From positions 372,001 to 436,000 of the forward strand of contig CBDCPP010000002.1 in NCBI GenBank assembly GCA_965220315.1: a stretch of 64,000 nt of DNA, given 5' to 3'. The stretch comes from JAPOXK01 sp965220315 (GTDB taxonomy: Bacteria; Chloroflexota; Dehalococcoidia; Bin125). Positions 32,804 through 42,394 of the stretch are shown in pieces; within the stretch, counting starts at the first letter, position 1; the number at the start of each line of letters is the position of its first letter. Position numbers and translations under genes: made by a program. The notes under the pieces are model-generated. The model did not search any database and was not told where the DNA came from. It saw nothing but the letters and a program-made list of their open reading frames with translations.

Positions 32804-33790
32804 CTACTTTTCCGCCACGATCGAGCCCGGTCTCGGCCCCAGCAGCAGCTTGAGCCGACCGTCGGCGAGCAGGCAGGCGAAGTCGAGCCCGGCGAATAGC
32901 CCCGGGTCCACGCTACGCAGCGCCGCGCTCGTAGTCTCCTCTTCCATCGACCGGTACATCCCCACGAACGCCACCGCGCGGCCCTCCCGCTCGGTGGCGG
33001 GTTGCGCCTCTATCGCCGCGCGCGCCGCTGCGAGCCCGGCGCGGAGCGTGCGCCGCACGGTCGTCCCATCTGCCCCGCTCTCGCCCGTCGCCGCGACGAC
33101 CACCGGACCGCCGAGGCCGTCCAGCCTTTGCAGGGTCCAGGCGTCCTCCGCCTCCACTACCGCCCGTCCGCCCGCCTTCCGCACTCCGTTGGCGACAAGC
33201 ACGGTGAAGTCGATCAGTCGCGTCACTTTGTCGGCGTCCTCCGGGAGCCGGTGGATGGCGCTGCTGTCGAGCTGGTAGAAGCCGAAGACGCGATCCGTGA
33301 AGCGCGCCCAATGCGGAGACAGTCCTCCCACCACGCTCATGTACCTTCCTTCGTCGCTGTTCTTGCGCAGCTCCAATTCCACCGGGAACATGACCTCGCC
33401 CCGCTCACCGGGCGCCAGCTCCGCAGCGGCGACAGTGACCCGCTCGCCTACGGCCGCACGATCTTCGTCTCGGATAGGTGCGCCAGGTGGTACCCAGAGC
33501 GTCACCGTCCCCGCGCCCGCCGCCGAGAGCCGGTGCTCCAAGTCTACGCGCCTCCGCAGCGGCTCTCCTTCCGCAGCGTCGTCGAACAGCGGCACCACTG
33601 CGAGACACAGCGTCCGCCCTTCCACGATCAACCGCGCCAGCGGCGTTGGGCCGCCGGCCGTCGTACCGCCGCCACTCACGGCGAGGCCGCGCTCCGCCAG
33701 CCAGCGCGTCACCATGGCGCTCGCCAGCGCCGCCAGCCGCGCGCCCGGACCCGTCATCGCTGGCCTGTCCATCCGCGGTTCGTTTTCCAT
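32804..33790 (-). CDS. uncharacterised cytosolic protein (328 aa)
   Basis: No family is recognised. The N-terminal third is Ala/Gly-rich, and residues ~55-125 look like a small alpha/beta domain (LIVEGRTLCLAVVPLFDDAA). A middle section follows with FPVELELRKNSDEGRYMSVV and FYQLDSSAIHRLPEDADKVT, and the C-terminal third is a helix-strand region with EGRAVAFVGMYRSMEEETTS. No signal peptide or membrane segment is seen. It is divergent from the amidohydrolase gene (gap ~146 bases). Confidence 0.7.
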   Translation of the reverse strand: MENEPRMDRPAMTGPGARLAALASAMVTRWLAERGLAVSGGGTTAGGPTPLARLIVEGRTLCLAVVPLFDDAAEGEPLRRRVDLEHRLSAAGAGTVTLWVPPGAPIRDEDRAAVGERVTVAAAELAPGERGEVMFPVELELRKNSDEGRYMSVVGGLSPHWARFTDRVFGFYQLDSSAIHRLPEDADKVTRLIDFTVLVANGVRKAGGRAVVEAEDAWTLQRLDGLGGPVVVAATGESGADGTTVRRTLRAGLAAARAAIEAQPATEREGRAVAFVGMYRSMEEETTSAALRSVDPGLFAGLDFACLLADGRLKLLLGPRPGSIVAEK

Positions 33791-33936
33791 CCGCTACGTT
33801 TTCCCATCTACTATCCCAACATTGGGTCTTCCGCGCGGCATCGTATCAGCGGCGGCTGTTGACCACTGAACGGCGCGGGTCGCAGACTGGCGCCAGTGCG
33901 ATCCCGACGGCATACGAGATCACCGAGGAGGGCGCC

Positions 33937-35343
33937 ATGCAGCGCTACACCCTGTTCCAAAACTGCCGGCTGATCGATGGCGTCAGCCCGGAACCCCGGG
34001 ACGCCGCGAGCGTCCTGATCGAAGGAGAGCGGATCACCCAGGTGGGCGGCGTGGACGAGATCAAACCGCCTCCGCAGGGCGAGGGGGAGGTCGTCGACGC
34101 ATCCGGGCGTACCGTCATGCCCGGCATGGTCGACTGCCACTTCCACGGCGCCTACCACGATGTCTCTTGCTTCGAGGACTACGACCTGCGCCGCCCCATT
34201 GAGCACACTACGATCCTCGCCGCCCGCAACGCCCAGACTTTGCTGGAGGTCGGCTTCACCAGCGCGCGCGATGTGGGCACGCGCGGCTTGGTGGCGGTGG
34301 CGCTGCGCGACATGATCGATCAAGGGGTCATCAAAGGGCCGCGCCTGAAGCCGGGCGCCCGCATTCTGACTACCACGGGCGGGCTCGCCGACTTCTACGG
34401 CGACTGGGCCGACAACCAAGCCGCGCTCGGTCACACGGTCGACGGCCCGGCCGAGATCCTGAAGGCCACGCGCCTGCAGATCAAATACGGCGTCACGAAT
34501 ATCAAGGTGGAAGCGAGCGGCACCGGCATCAGCCCCTTCGCCTCGTCCACCAAGCAGACGATGACGGAGGAGGAGATCGCCACCGTCGTCAACGAAAGCA
34601 AACGCAACGGCGTGCGCGTGGCCTGCCACGCCCAGGCCACCGAAGGCATCAAGAACGGCGTCCGGGCCGGCGTGACGACGATCGAGCATGGCTCTTTCCT
34701 CGACGAAGAGGGCGCGGACCTCATGCTCGAGATGGGCACGGTCTTGGTGCCGACCATCGCCGTGCTCTACCTCTACGTGCACAAGGGTCCCGAGGTGGGC
34801 GTGCCGGATTGGGTCGTGCAGAAGTTCAAGGGCGACTTGGACCGGCACTACGCCAGCGTCAAGATGGCGCGCGAGAGGGGCATCCCCATGGTCGTAGGCA
34901 GCGACTCCGGCCACGCCTTTAATCCACAGCACGTGATCGCCATCGAGCTCGAACTCATGGTGCGGCTCACCGACTTCACGCCCATGGAAGCGATCCAGTC
35001 CGCTACCAGCATCGGCGCCAAGACGATCGGCCTCGGCGACGTGACCGGCCAGATCACACCCGGCTACTACGGCGACGTGCTGGTTGTGGACGGTGACCCG
35101 CTGGCCGATGTCAGCATTATGCAGCAGCATCACCGCCTTGAGCGGGTCTACAAAGGTGGCGTGCTGGAGGCCGGCACCGTGGCGCGCCGCGCGCCGCAGC
35201 TGGAGCTGGCTTCCGTACTGGAGAAGGAGCCGCCGATCGCGGGCGGCGCTCTTGATCCCTCACCTTCACGCCCCCGTGACGAGGAACCGCACGCCCACCG
35301 CCCCTCCTGCCTGCAGCACTCAGAGGAGCTGGAAAACAGCTAG
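33937..35343 (+). CDS. amidohydrolase (imidazolonepropionase/prolidase-like)
   Basis: ATG at 33937 follows GAGGAGG. The 468-aa protein has the amidohydrolase fold and ligands: HFHG (metal His pair) after PGMVDC, a Lys in NIKVEASG (probable carboxylated ligand), His in CHAQA, His in TIEHGSF, and Asp in VGSDSGHAF. The C-terminal barrel-closing region contains ITPGYYGDVLVVDGDPL. This subgroup includes Xaa-Pro dipeptidases and related cyclic amidases; the substrate cannot be set from sequence. A ~60-residue Pro/His/Glu tail is unusual. Fourteen of these genes' neighbours are unrelated, but a second amidohydrolase lies at 55091. Confidence 0.85.
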   Translation: MQRYTLFQNCRLIDGVSPEPRDAASVLIEGERITQVGGVDEIKPPPQGEGEVVDASGRTVMPGMVDCHFHGAYHDVSCFEDYDLRRPIEHTTILAARNAQTLLEVGFTSARDVGTRGLVAVALRDMIDQGVIKGPRLKPGARILTTTGGLADFYGDWADNQAALGHTVDGPAEILKATRLQIKYGVTNIKVEASGTGISPFASSTKQTMTEEEIATVVNESKRNGVRVACHAQATEGIKNGVRAGVTTIEHGSFLDEEGADLMLEMGTVLVPTIAVLYLYVHKGPEVGVPDWVVQKFKGDLDRHYASVKMARERGIPMVVGSDSGHAFNPQHVIAIELELMVRLTDFTPMEAIQSATSIGAKTIGLGDVTGQITPGYYGDVLVVDGDPLADVSIMQQHHRLERVYKGGVLEAGTVARRAPQLELASVLEKEPPIAGGALDPSPSRPRDEEPHAHRPSCLQHSEELENS

Positions 35344-35377
35344 CCGTTTTCGCCCTCTTCGGAGACGAGGTCCGCCG

Positions 35378-36388
35378 TTGCGCACGGGCAAGCTCCCTCC
35401 CGAGCTGCTGACGCGGCTGCTGCGGGACCTTCCGCGTGATGAGCGGCTGCTCGTCCCGCCCGGCCTGGGCCGGGATGCCGCCGCCGTCGACGCCGGTGAT
35501 CACGTGCTCATCCTCACCGCTGACCCGGTTACCTTCACGGCCGAGCGCGCGGGCTGGTACGCGGTGCACCTCAGCGCCAACGACGTCGCCTGCCTGGGCG
35601 GCGAGCCGCGTTGGTTCCTTGCTACCGTCATCGCCCCGCCGGACACGGACGAGGCGGCCTTGGCGAAAGTGGTCGCGGACATCGGCGCCGCCTGCACGGA
35701 GGTCGGCGCCGTGCCTGTGGGCGGACACACGGAGATCAGCGAAGCGGTTACGCAACTCGTCGTCGCTGGTGCGATGGTGGGCGAGACGACGCGCGAGCGG
35801 CTGTTCCATAGCGAAGCCACGCGCGAAGGCGACGCCCTGCTACAGGTGGGCCCGATCGCCGTTGAAGGCACTGCGCTCCTCGCGCGCGAAGCCGCTTCCC
35901 GCCTCACCACCGCCGGCGTCCCGCGCGCGTCGATCGAGGCCGCCGCCGCTCTCCTTTTCGACCCCGGGATCAGCGTCCTGCCGATGGCCCGGGAGCTATG
36001 GCGGCTACCCGGCCTGCACGCGCTCCACGATCCCACCGAGGGTGGTATCGCCTCCGGCGCTTGGGAGCTCGCCGCCGCCGCCGGGCTGGGCGTGACCGTG
36101 GAGCGAGCCGCGCTACTCGTCCATCCCCTCACACGGGAGCTGAGCACGGCCTTGCGTCTCGATCCGGCCGGCCTGCTCGCTTCCGGCTCCCTGCTGGCGA
36201 GCGTGGACGAGGCGCGGGCCGCCGCTGCACTCGTTAAGCTGCGCGAAGCTGGATTCAATGCCCGGCGCATCGGCTGCGTCGGAGCGCCGGGCGGAGGGGT
36301 TATACTCGTTCAAGAGGACGGCACAGCTACTCCATTGCCCCGATTCGATCGGGATGAAGTGGCGCGCCTGCTCGCAGATCGGCGCTGA
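35378..36388 (+). CDS. AIR synthase-related protein (HypE/ThiL/PurM superfamily)
   Basis: TTG at 35378 is chosen because ACGAGG precedes it and the frame upstream overlaps the amidohydrolase gene. The 336-aa product has the superfamily's N-terminal half (GLGRDAAAVDAGDHVLILTA, HLSANDVACLGGEP, VGGHTEIS) and C-terminal half (ALHDPTEGGIASGAWELAAA, PTxG-type loops). Members bind ATP and phosphorylate or dehydrate substrates such as thiamine phosphate, carbamoyl-HypE or selenide. No hyp genes are nearby, so the reaction is unassigned. Confidence 0.82.
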   Translation: MRTGKLPPELLTRLLRDLPRDERLLVPPGLGRDAAAVDAGDHVLILTADPVTFTAERAGWYAVHLSANDVACLGGEPRWFLATVIAPPDTDEAALAKVVADIGAACTEVGAVPVGGHTEISEAVTQLVVAGAMVGETTRERLFHSEATREGDALLQVGPIAVEGTALLAREAASRLTTAGVPRASIEAAAALLFDPGISVLPMARELWRLPGLHALHDPTEGGIASGAWELAAAAGLGVTVERAALLVHPLTRELSTALRLDPAGLLASGSLLASVDEARAAAALVKLREAGFNARRIGCVGAPGGGVILVQEDGTATPLPRFDRDEVARLLADRR

Positions 36389-36426
36389 GGCGTGATGTCC
36401 CCATCGGCGCGACGGGGAGAGATGCG

Positions 36427-37824
36427 ATGGAAAAGCGTCCGCAGACCATCCGGGACCTTCGCAGGAGCGGCTACAACATTCTCACCGTTCGTGAGGAGCT
36501 CCGCAAGAATCTGATCGCCAAGATACGCGCCGGCGAGCCGATCGTCGACGGCATCTTTGGCTACGACGACACCGTGCTGCCTGCGCTGGAGAACGCCCTC
36601 CTGGCCGGGCAAGACGTGATCTTCCTGGGCGAGCGCGGACAGGCGAAGAGCCGCCTCATTCGCAGTCTGCCCAACTTGCTCGATGAGGAGATCCCCGTCC
36701 TCGGCGAAGTCGAGATCCCGGAGAACCCCTACGACCCCATCACCCGCGAGGGCCGCGAGTTCGTCGAGAAGTACGGCGACAAGGCGCCCATCCGCTGGCT
36801 CCACCGCAACGATCGCTACAGCGAGAAGCTCGCCACCCCGGATATCTCGATCGCCGACCTGATCGGCGAGATGGACCCGATCAAAGTCGCCGAAGGGCGT
36901 TACCTCGCCGATGAGATGACGATCCACTTCGGCCTCATCCCCCGCTCGAACCGCGGCATCTTCTGTATAAACGAGCTCCCGGATCTGGCCGAGCGCATTC
37001 AGGTCGGTCTGCTCAACCTCATGGAGGAGCGCGATATCCAGATCCGCGGCTTCCGCGTCCGCCTCCCGCTTGACATCCTCGTCGTCGCCAGCGCCAATCC
37101 CGAGGATTACACCAACCGCGGCCGCATCATCACTCCGCTCAAGGATCGTTACGGCGCCCAAGTGCGGACGCACTATCCCGAGGAGATCGAGACGGAGGTC
37201 GCGATCGTCCGTCAGGAGCGCGCCCCCCTCAATCTCGACGGTCTCCGCATCACCGTGCCCGACTATATGGAAGAGGTCCTGGCCGAGGTCTCTCGCCTCG
37301 CGCGCCAGAGCCCGGACATCAACCAGCGCTCCGGGGTTTCGGTGCGCGCCACGATCACGGCCTATGAGAACTTGGCCGCCAACGCCGCCCGGCGCGCCAT
37401 CCGCCTGGGCGAGGATCACGCCGTGCCGCGCGTGACGGACCTCCCGGCGATCTATCCAGCCGTCATGGGTAAGATCGAGCTTGAAACCGTAGATGACGCT
37501 GGTAGCGGGCCGATCATTGAGAAGCTGATCCAGAATGCCGTCGTCGCCGTTTTCAACCGGCGTTTCAACGTCGCGGATCTCGAGGAGACCGTGGCGCAGT
37601 TCAAGACCGGCCTCACCGCTGATGTGGGCGAGGACATGCCCGTCGCCTCGTACCGCGAGCTGATCGACCAGGTCGCCGGCCTCGCTGTCGGCGTCACGCA
37701 GCTGGCGGCGGACAGCGCTCCGGCGCTTCGGGCCAGCGCCGTCGAGTTCGTGTTGGAAGGGCTGCATCTCAACAAACGGCTCAGCCGCGACCGCGTGGGC
37801 GCGCGCGCGCAATACCGCGGCTGA
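36427..37824 (+). CDS. MoxR/ChlI-like AAA+ ATPase
   Basis: ATG at 36427 follows GGGGAGAG. The 465-aa protein has a Walker A-type loop GERGQAKSRL (~75), an IFCINELPDLAERIQ segment in the Walker B position (Asn where Asp is usual), sensor ASANPEDYTNR and an arginine-containing lid. The fold matches magnesium-chelatase subunit I / MoxR ATPases. It is followed 19 bases later by a VWA-domain protein, the standard partner. Together they probably form a chaperone that remodels or loads metal into a client protein. Confidence 0.87.
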   Translation: MEKRPQTIRDLRRSGYNILTVREELRKNLIAKIRAGEPIVDGIFGYDDTVLPALENALLAGQDVIFLGERGQAKSRLIRSLPNLLDEEIPVLGEVEIPENPYDPITREGREFVEKYGDKAPIRWLHRNDRYSEKLATPDISIADLIGEMDPIKVAEGRYLADEMTIHFGLIPRSNRGIFCINELPDLAERIQVGLLNLMEERDIQIRGFRVRLPLDILVVASANPEDYTNRGRIITPLKDRYGAQVRTHYPEEIETEVAIVRQERAPLNLDGLRITVPDYMEEVLAEVSRLARQSPDINQRSGVSVRATITAYENLAANAARRAIRLGEDHAVPRVTDLPAIYPAVMGKIELETVDDAGSGPIIEKLIQNAVVAVFNRRFNVADLEETVAQFKTGLTADVGEDMPVASYRELIDQVAGLAVGVTQLAADSAPALRASAVEFVLEGLHLNKRLSRDRVGARAQYRG

Positions 37825-37843
37825 GCGGGCCCGGTACAGGGCC

Positions 37844-39961
37844 ATGACCGAGCGAGTTCGCTACAGCCGCTGGGACGGGAGCCGGGCAGATCCCCCGCTT
37901 GACGCCGACCAGCTGCTCGAAGGCTTGACCGACGACCTCATGAACTTCGGTGACTTGCAGCATTCCCTGCGCAATATGCTGCAGCGCGGCCTGCGCCCCG
38001 CCGGCCAGCCTCCTCTCGACGGCCTCCGCGACATCCTCCAGCGCCTCCGTCAGCACCGCCGCGACATGCTCGAGCAGTTCAATCTTCAGTCCGTGTTCGA
38101 CGACCTCCAGGGAAAGATCGACGAGATCATCGACCTCGAACGCGCCACACTTGAGGACCGCCTCGCCCCCTTCGAATCCGAGACAGAGGAAGATTCCGAG
38201 GCGAAGCCGCCCTTGGACTCTCCCTCGAAACCGGATCCAGAGCCCGGTGCTTCCACCGCCGGCGCGAGCCCACGGGAGGCCGCCGCCGCGGACCCCAGCG
38301 AAGAGTTCGGCGACATGCTTCGCAAGATCGTCCAGCAGAAGCAAGCGACACTAGACGATCTCCCTACGGACGCTGCAGGACGGATGCGCGAGCTGCAGAG
38401 CTACGAATTCATGGACCCCGAAGCCCGGCGCAAGTTTCAGGAGCTGCTCGAATCGCTCAGGCAGGCGATGGTGGAGTCATTCCTCAAGGATCTCTCCCAG
38501 CAACTCCAGGACATGAGCCTGGACGATCTACTGCGCTTTGAGGAGATGGTGCGCGATCTCAACGACATGTTGCGCCAGCGCATGGTCGGCGAGGAGCCCG
38601 ACTTCGACGCTTTCATGGAGAAGCACGGCGACCTCTTCGGCGACAACCCGCCCCGCTCCCTTGACGAGCTGATGAAGATGATGCAACAGCGCGCCGCCCA
38701 GATGCAGAATCTTCTGGACTCGCTGCCGGGCGAGGCGCGCGATCAGCTCCAGAGCATGATGGGCGGGATGATCGGCGGTTCCGATCTCGAAGCCGACCTG
38801 GTCGAGCTTGCCAGCAACCTCGAGCAGCTCTACCCCATGCGCGATCTGCGTAATCGCTATCCCTTCCGCGGCGATGAAGAGCTGGACCTGCAGGGCGCCA
38901 TGGGGCTCATGGACGAGATGCAGGGCTTGGACGAGTTGGAGCGGCAGATCGAGCACACCCAATACGGCGGCGATCTCGGCGACATCGACGCCGACCGCCT
39001 GGAGAAGATCCTGGGCGAGGAGGCTCGCGAGCGACTGGACCAGCTCAAGTCGCTAATCGCGATTCTGGAAGACGCCGGCTACATCCGCAAGCGCGGCAAC
39101 AACTGGGAGCTCACCCCGCGCGGGACCCGCCGTATCGGCCAGGCGGCCCTGGCCGATATCTACGCCAACCTCAAGCTGGAAAGCTTCGGCAATCACCCGA
39201 TCGTCCAGCACGGCCGCTACGGCGAGCGCGCCGATCTCACCAAGCGCTACGAATTCGGCGACCCCTTCCACATCCAGCTCGAGTCCACGGTGATGAACTC
39301 CATCTTCCGCGAAGGGCCGAGGCTACCCGTCGAGCTGGCGCCGGACGACTTCGAGGTCTACCGCTCCGAGCTGCTCACGCAGACCGCGACGGTGCTCATG
39401 CTCGACCTCTCTTGGTCGATGGCGCTGCGCGGCTCCTTCCAGTCCGCCAAGAAGGTCGCTTTGGCGCTCAACAACCTGATCCGCACCCGCTATCCTCGCG
39501 ACAACCTCTACCTGGTCGGGTTCAGCGCCTACGCGCGCGAGCTCAAGCAGGAGCAGCTCCCCTACACCCGCTGGGACGAGACCGTCCTCGGCACCAACAT
39601 GCACCACGCCCTGATCATCGCCCAGACGATGCTGGCGAAGCACACCGTCGGCAGCCGCCAGATCATCATGATCTCCGACGGCGAGCCGACCGCGCACCTG
39701 GAGCACGGCCGCAGCTATTTCGCCTACCCGCCCAGCCCGGTCACGATTCGCGAGACCCTCAAAGAGGTCAAACGCTGCACCAAGAAGGACATCGTGATCA
39801 ACACCTTCATGCTGGACCGCAACTTCCATCTCAAGGAGTTCGTCAACACCATGGCCAAGATCAACAAGGGCCGCGTCTTCTACACGACTCCCGACAAGCT
39901 GGGGGAGTACGTCCTGGTCGACTTCGTCGCCAACCGCCGCCGGGCCCTGCGCGGCGCTTAG
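37844..39961 (+). CDS. VWA-domain protein, partner of the MoxR-like ATPase (705 aa)
   Basis: The N-terminal ~480 residues are helical and charged, with repeated Leu/Met/Gln/Asp-rich segments (MMQQRAAQMQNLLDSLPGEA) likely to form coiled coils. From ~505 there is a von Willebrand A domain with a complete MIDAS: DLSWSM (D-x-S-x-S), GTNMHHAL (Thr) and MISDGEPT (Asp). It lies directly after the ATPase gene. This architecture is found in ChlD/CoxE-type partners of MoxR ATPases. Confidence 0.87.
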   Translation: MTERVRYSRWDGSRADPPLDADQLLEGLTDDLMNFGDLQHSLRNMLQRGLRPAGQPPLDGLRDILQRLRQHRRDMLEQFNLQSVFDDLQGKIDEIIDLERATLEDRLAPFESETEEDSEAKPPLDSPSKPDPEPGASTAGASPREAAAADPSEEFGDMLRKIVQQKQATLDDLPTDAAGRMRELQSYEFMDPEARRKFQELLESLRQAMVESFLKDLSQQLQDMSLDDLLRFEEMVRDLNDMLRQRMVGEEPDFDAFMEKHGDLFGDNPPRSLDELMKMMQQRAAQMQNLLDSLPGEARDQLQSMMGGMIGGSDLEADLVELASNLEQLYPMRDLRNRYPFRGDEELDLQGAMGLMDEMQGLDELERQIEHTQYGGDLGDIDADRLEKILGEEARERLDQLKSLIAILEDAGYIRKRGNNWELTPRGTRRIGQAALADIYANLKLESFGNHPIVQHGRYGERADLTKRYEFGDPFHIQLESTVMNSIFREGPRLPVELAPDDFEVYRSELLTQTATVLMLDLSWSMALRGSFQSAKKVALALNNLIRTRYPRDNLYLVGFSAYARELKQEQLPYTRWDETVLGTNMHHALIIAQTMLAKHTVGSRQIIMISDGEPTAHLEHGRSYFAYPPSPVTIRETLKEVKRCTKKDIVINTFMLDRNFHLKEFVNTMAKINKGRVFYTTPDKLGEYVLVDFVANRRRALRGA

Positions 39962-39975
39962 CCGCGGCCGTCCCG

Positions 39976-41073
39976 ATGCTCGCGCCCTGGCTCCGCTACC
40001 TGCTGGGATACTTCCTGGGGCCGCTGCTGCGGCTGATCGGCTCGGAGCCGCCCTCGCGGCGCCTCCCCATGATCGGCCCCGCCTTCGGGCAGCTGCTCTA
40101 CGGCCTGGTCGCGCTGTGCTTGGTCGTGGCCATGGGCGTCGTCGGCTACGTCGTCATCGCCGATCTGTCCCCCTTCGACGCCCTCTATCAGACCGTCATC
40201 ACCATCACCACGATCGGGTTCGAGGAGGTGGAGCCGCTGAGCAACAATGCGCGCGGGTTCACCATCGCGCTCGCGGTGGTCGGCGTGACGGCGGGACTGT
40301 ACATCCTGACGGGAGTAGGCCGGCTCGTCGTCGAGGGCGAGCTGGTAACGGATCTGGGAGCTTGGCATATGACGAACAGCATCAGCGCTCTGCGCGAGCA
40401 CTTCATCGTCTGCGGAGGAGGACGCGTCGGTTGGGAGGTCGCCGCCGAGCTGGAGAAGCACGGCCCGTCCTTCGTCCTTATCGATTCCGACTCCGAGAAG
40501 GTCGAACGCGTCAAGACCGCCGGCTGGCTCGTGATCGAAGGCGACGCCAGCGACAACGACGTCCTGCGACGTGCCGGCATCGACCACGCCAGCGCGCTCT
40601 TGGCCGTGACGGCCAGCGACGCCCAGAACACCTTCATCACGCTCACGGCCAAGGGGATGTGCCCGGACCTCTACATCGTCGCGCGCGCCAACGAGCAGGA
40701 GTCCGCCCCCAAGCAGCTCCAGGCCGGCGCCGACCGCGTCGTCTCCCCGATGCAGATCGCCGGCCGCCGCCTCGCCTTCGCGGCGCTGCACCCTGCCGTG
40801 GGCGAGCCGGCCGAGCCGCCCTTCGGCGTCGGCGAGCGCGCGGAGACGTTGGCCGAGGTCGGCGTCCGCGCCCGCTCTCCGCTCGACGGCGCCTCGATCG
40901 GCGGGGCGATCGGCGCCGAAGGGAGCATTGTGGTGCTGGGACTGCGCCGCGTCGGCGGCGAGCTGCTCGTGGGGCCGCCCGCCGAAACCGGCCTGGCCGC
41001 CGGCGACATGCTCATCGTCATGGGCGACGCCGACGCGATCAACGCTTTGCCGACGGAGCCTCTGTCTAACTAG
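39976..41073 (+). CDS. two-TM potassium channel with RCK (TrkA-N/TrkA-C) domains
   Basis: ATG at 39976 lies 14 bases after the VWA stop. The protein has two membrane helices (GQLLYGLVALCLVVAMGVVG and ~90-115) around a pore loop with selectivity filter TITTIGFEEV, a variant of T-V-G-Y-G seen in prokaryotic channels. Then come an RCK domain with Rossmann motif VCGGGRVGWEV and Asp in LIDSD, and a TrkA-C domain (~270-365). NAD(H) or other ligand binding to RCK would gate K+ flow. Confidence 0.88.
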   Translation: MLAPWLRYLLGYFLGPLLRLIGSEPPSRRLPMIGPAFGQLLYGLVALCLVVAMGVVGYVVIADLSPFDALYQTVITITTIGFEEVEPLSNNARGFTIALAVVGVTAGLYILTGVGRLVVEGELVTDLGAWHMTNSISALREHFIVCGGGRVGWEVAAELEKHGPSFVLIDSDSEKVERVKTAGWLVIEGDASDNDVLRRAGIDHASALLAVTASDAQNTFITLTAKGMCPDLYIVARANEQESAPKQLQAGADRVVSPMQIAGRRLAFAALHPAVGEPAEPPFGVGERAETLAEVGVRARSPLDGASIGGAIGAEGSIVVLGLRRVGGELLVGPPAETGLAAGDMLIVMGDADAINALPTEPLSN

Positions 41074-41229
41074 CTGCTGTGTGAGCGGTCGCGGCGATGG
41101 CGCTGCGCCTCTAGCCCTGCTCCGCCTCCCGCAGCTCCGGCAGCGCCCGCACGATCGCCATCGTCTCCACGCTCACCGTCACGATGCGCTTCACGAGGTC
41201 GAGGATGTAGCGCGGCCTGACCCGGCCGC

Positions 41230-41769
41230 TCAACCCTCGTCGCTTACCTCTCCCGCGGCCAGCGCCCGCCGGTACTCCTGCCAGCGCGCGGCGAAGGTCC
41301 GCAGCCCCCGGCGGTAGGCGTAGTCCTGGGCCAGCACGTTGCCCATGTAGGAGGCGAGGTAGTAGGAGCCCGCGACCAGGAAGATCACGGCGAAGACCTT
41401 GGTCCAGCCCGGCAGCACCAGGATCAGCCCGATCGAGATCGCGGCCCCGATCGTGATCCCCAGCCAGGCGGCGCTGTGGATGATGCGCGCCTCCACCTTG
41501 CGCTTGCGCGTGTAGACCGCTGCCAGCGGCCGCGGGATCTTCTCGCGCGGCGCCAGCGCCGCGGTCTCGGTGGCGCAGGTCGGACAGGTATCGGTCTGCG
41601 GCGTGAGGGGAGTCGAGCAGTAGCCGCAGAAGCGCCCCAGGTTGGGAGCGTTCCCGTCCCGCACCTCCGCGATCAGATCGTCCAGCGCCGTCGAGAATGG
41701 CACCTCGCGCGTCGCCACGAACTCGCCCTCGTCGTAGCGGACCGGCGGCGGCTCCGGGGGCGCGCTCAC
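41230..41769 (-). CDS. zinc-ribbon membrane protein (179 aa)
   Basis: GTG at 41769 overlaps the stop of the VOC gene (GTGA), implying coupling. The sequence has a zinc ribbon CGYCSTPL ... CPTC (~48-68), then two membrane helices (AWLGITIGAAISIGLILVL and VFAVIFLVAGSYYLASYMG) and a basic C-terminal helix. The longer frame to 41886 is an out-of-register overlap with the VOC gene and is rejected. Function unknown. Confidence 0.7.
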   Translation of the reverse strand: MSAPPEPPPVRYDEGEFVATREVPFSTALDDLIAEVRDGNAPNLGRFCGYCSTPLTPQTDTCPTCATETAALAPREKIPRPLAAVYTRKRKVEARIIHSAAWLGITIGAAISIGLILVLPGWTKVFAVIFLVAGSYYLASYMGNVLAQDYAYRRGLRTFAARWQEYRRALAAGEVSDEG

Positions 41770-42224
41770 GGCCCCGCGCCCGGTGGATGGTCGGGCCGCT
41801 TCCCCGGCAGCCACTCGTAGAACTGCAGGAGCACCCCTCCGGCGTCCTTGGGATGCACGAAGGTCTGCTTCCACTCGTGGTCGCACCAGACGCCGCGATA
41901 GGGCTCGATCCCCAGCTCCTCGCGCAGGTAGTCCGCGAGTGCTTCCACGTCCTCGACCTCAAAGGTGAGGTGGTGCACGCCCTTTCCACGCGTCTCTAGG
42001 AACCTGTGCAGGAACGACTGATCCCCCAGCGGCCCCAGCACCTCCACGCGCGCCTGGTTGTCCGGGAGGTAGATGTAGGAGCCTTCGAAGCCCTCCGCTT
42101 CTTCCTCGAAGCGGTCCCCGACGTTGCCGCCCAGCAACCGCCCGAGGAGCGCCGCGGTCGCCCGGGGGTCTTGCGCGACGATGCTGACGTGGTCCATCCG
42201 CTTTACGCCAGGACGCTTGGCCAT
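41766..42224 (-). CDS. VOC-superfamily protein, methylmalonyl-CoA epimerase-like
   Basis: 152 aa with the paired beta-alpha-beta-beta-beta units of glyoxalase-fold metalloenzymes. It starts near MDHVSIVAQD (metal His), with HHLTFEVEDV (second His) and a terminal LLQFYEWLPG containing the Glu position typical of methylmalonyl-CoA epimerases. Its substrate is not proven. It is translated with the zinc-ribbon membrane protein. Confidence 0.75.
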   Translation of the reverse strand: MAKRPGVKRMDHVSIVAQDPRATAALLGRLLGGNVGDRFEEEAEGFEGSYIYLPDNQARVEVLGPLGDQSFLHRFLETRGKGVHHLTFEVEDVEALADYLREELGIEPYRGVWCDHEWKQTFVHPKDAGGVLLQFYEWLPGKRPDHPPGAGP

Positions 42225-42394
42225 CGATCCCTCTCGGCTTCTCTCGCCGCCGTCCTGCCTTGGGGCCGGCCCGTGCGCGTAACATGGTCGAACTCTCCCT
42301 GGGGGCGGTCAAATTCGTGCGCGCCCGCGGCATCCGGCGAACCGCGCCGTTGTGCGACGATCGTCCCCGTCGAGCCGCTATCTGAGGAGTGGCC

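Noticed and set aside
41111..41229. Short minus-strand tail ending ...VETMAIVRALPELREAEQG
   Set aside because: It looks like a gene end, but the frame has no start within a plausible distance except a GTG giving 27 residues. Possibly a decayed gene; too little to call.
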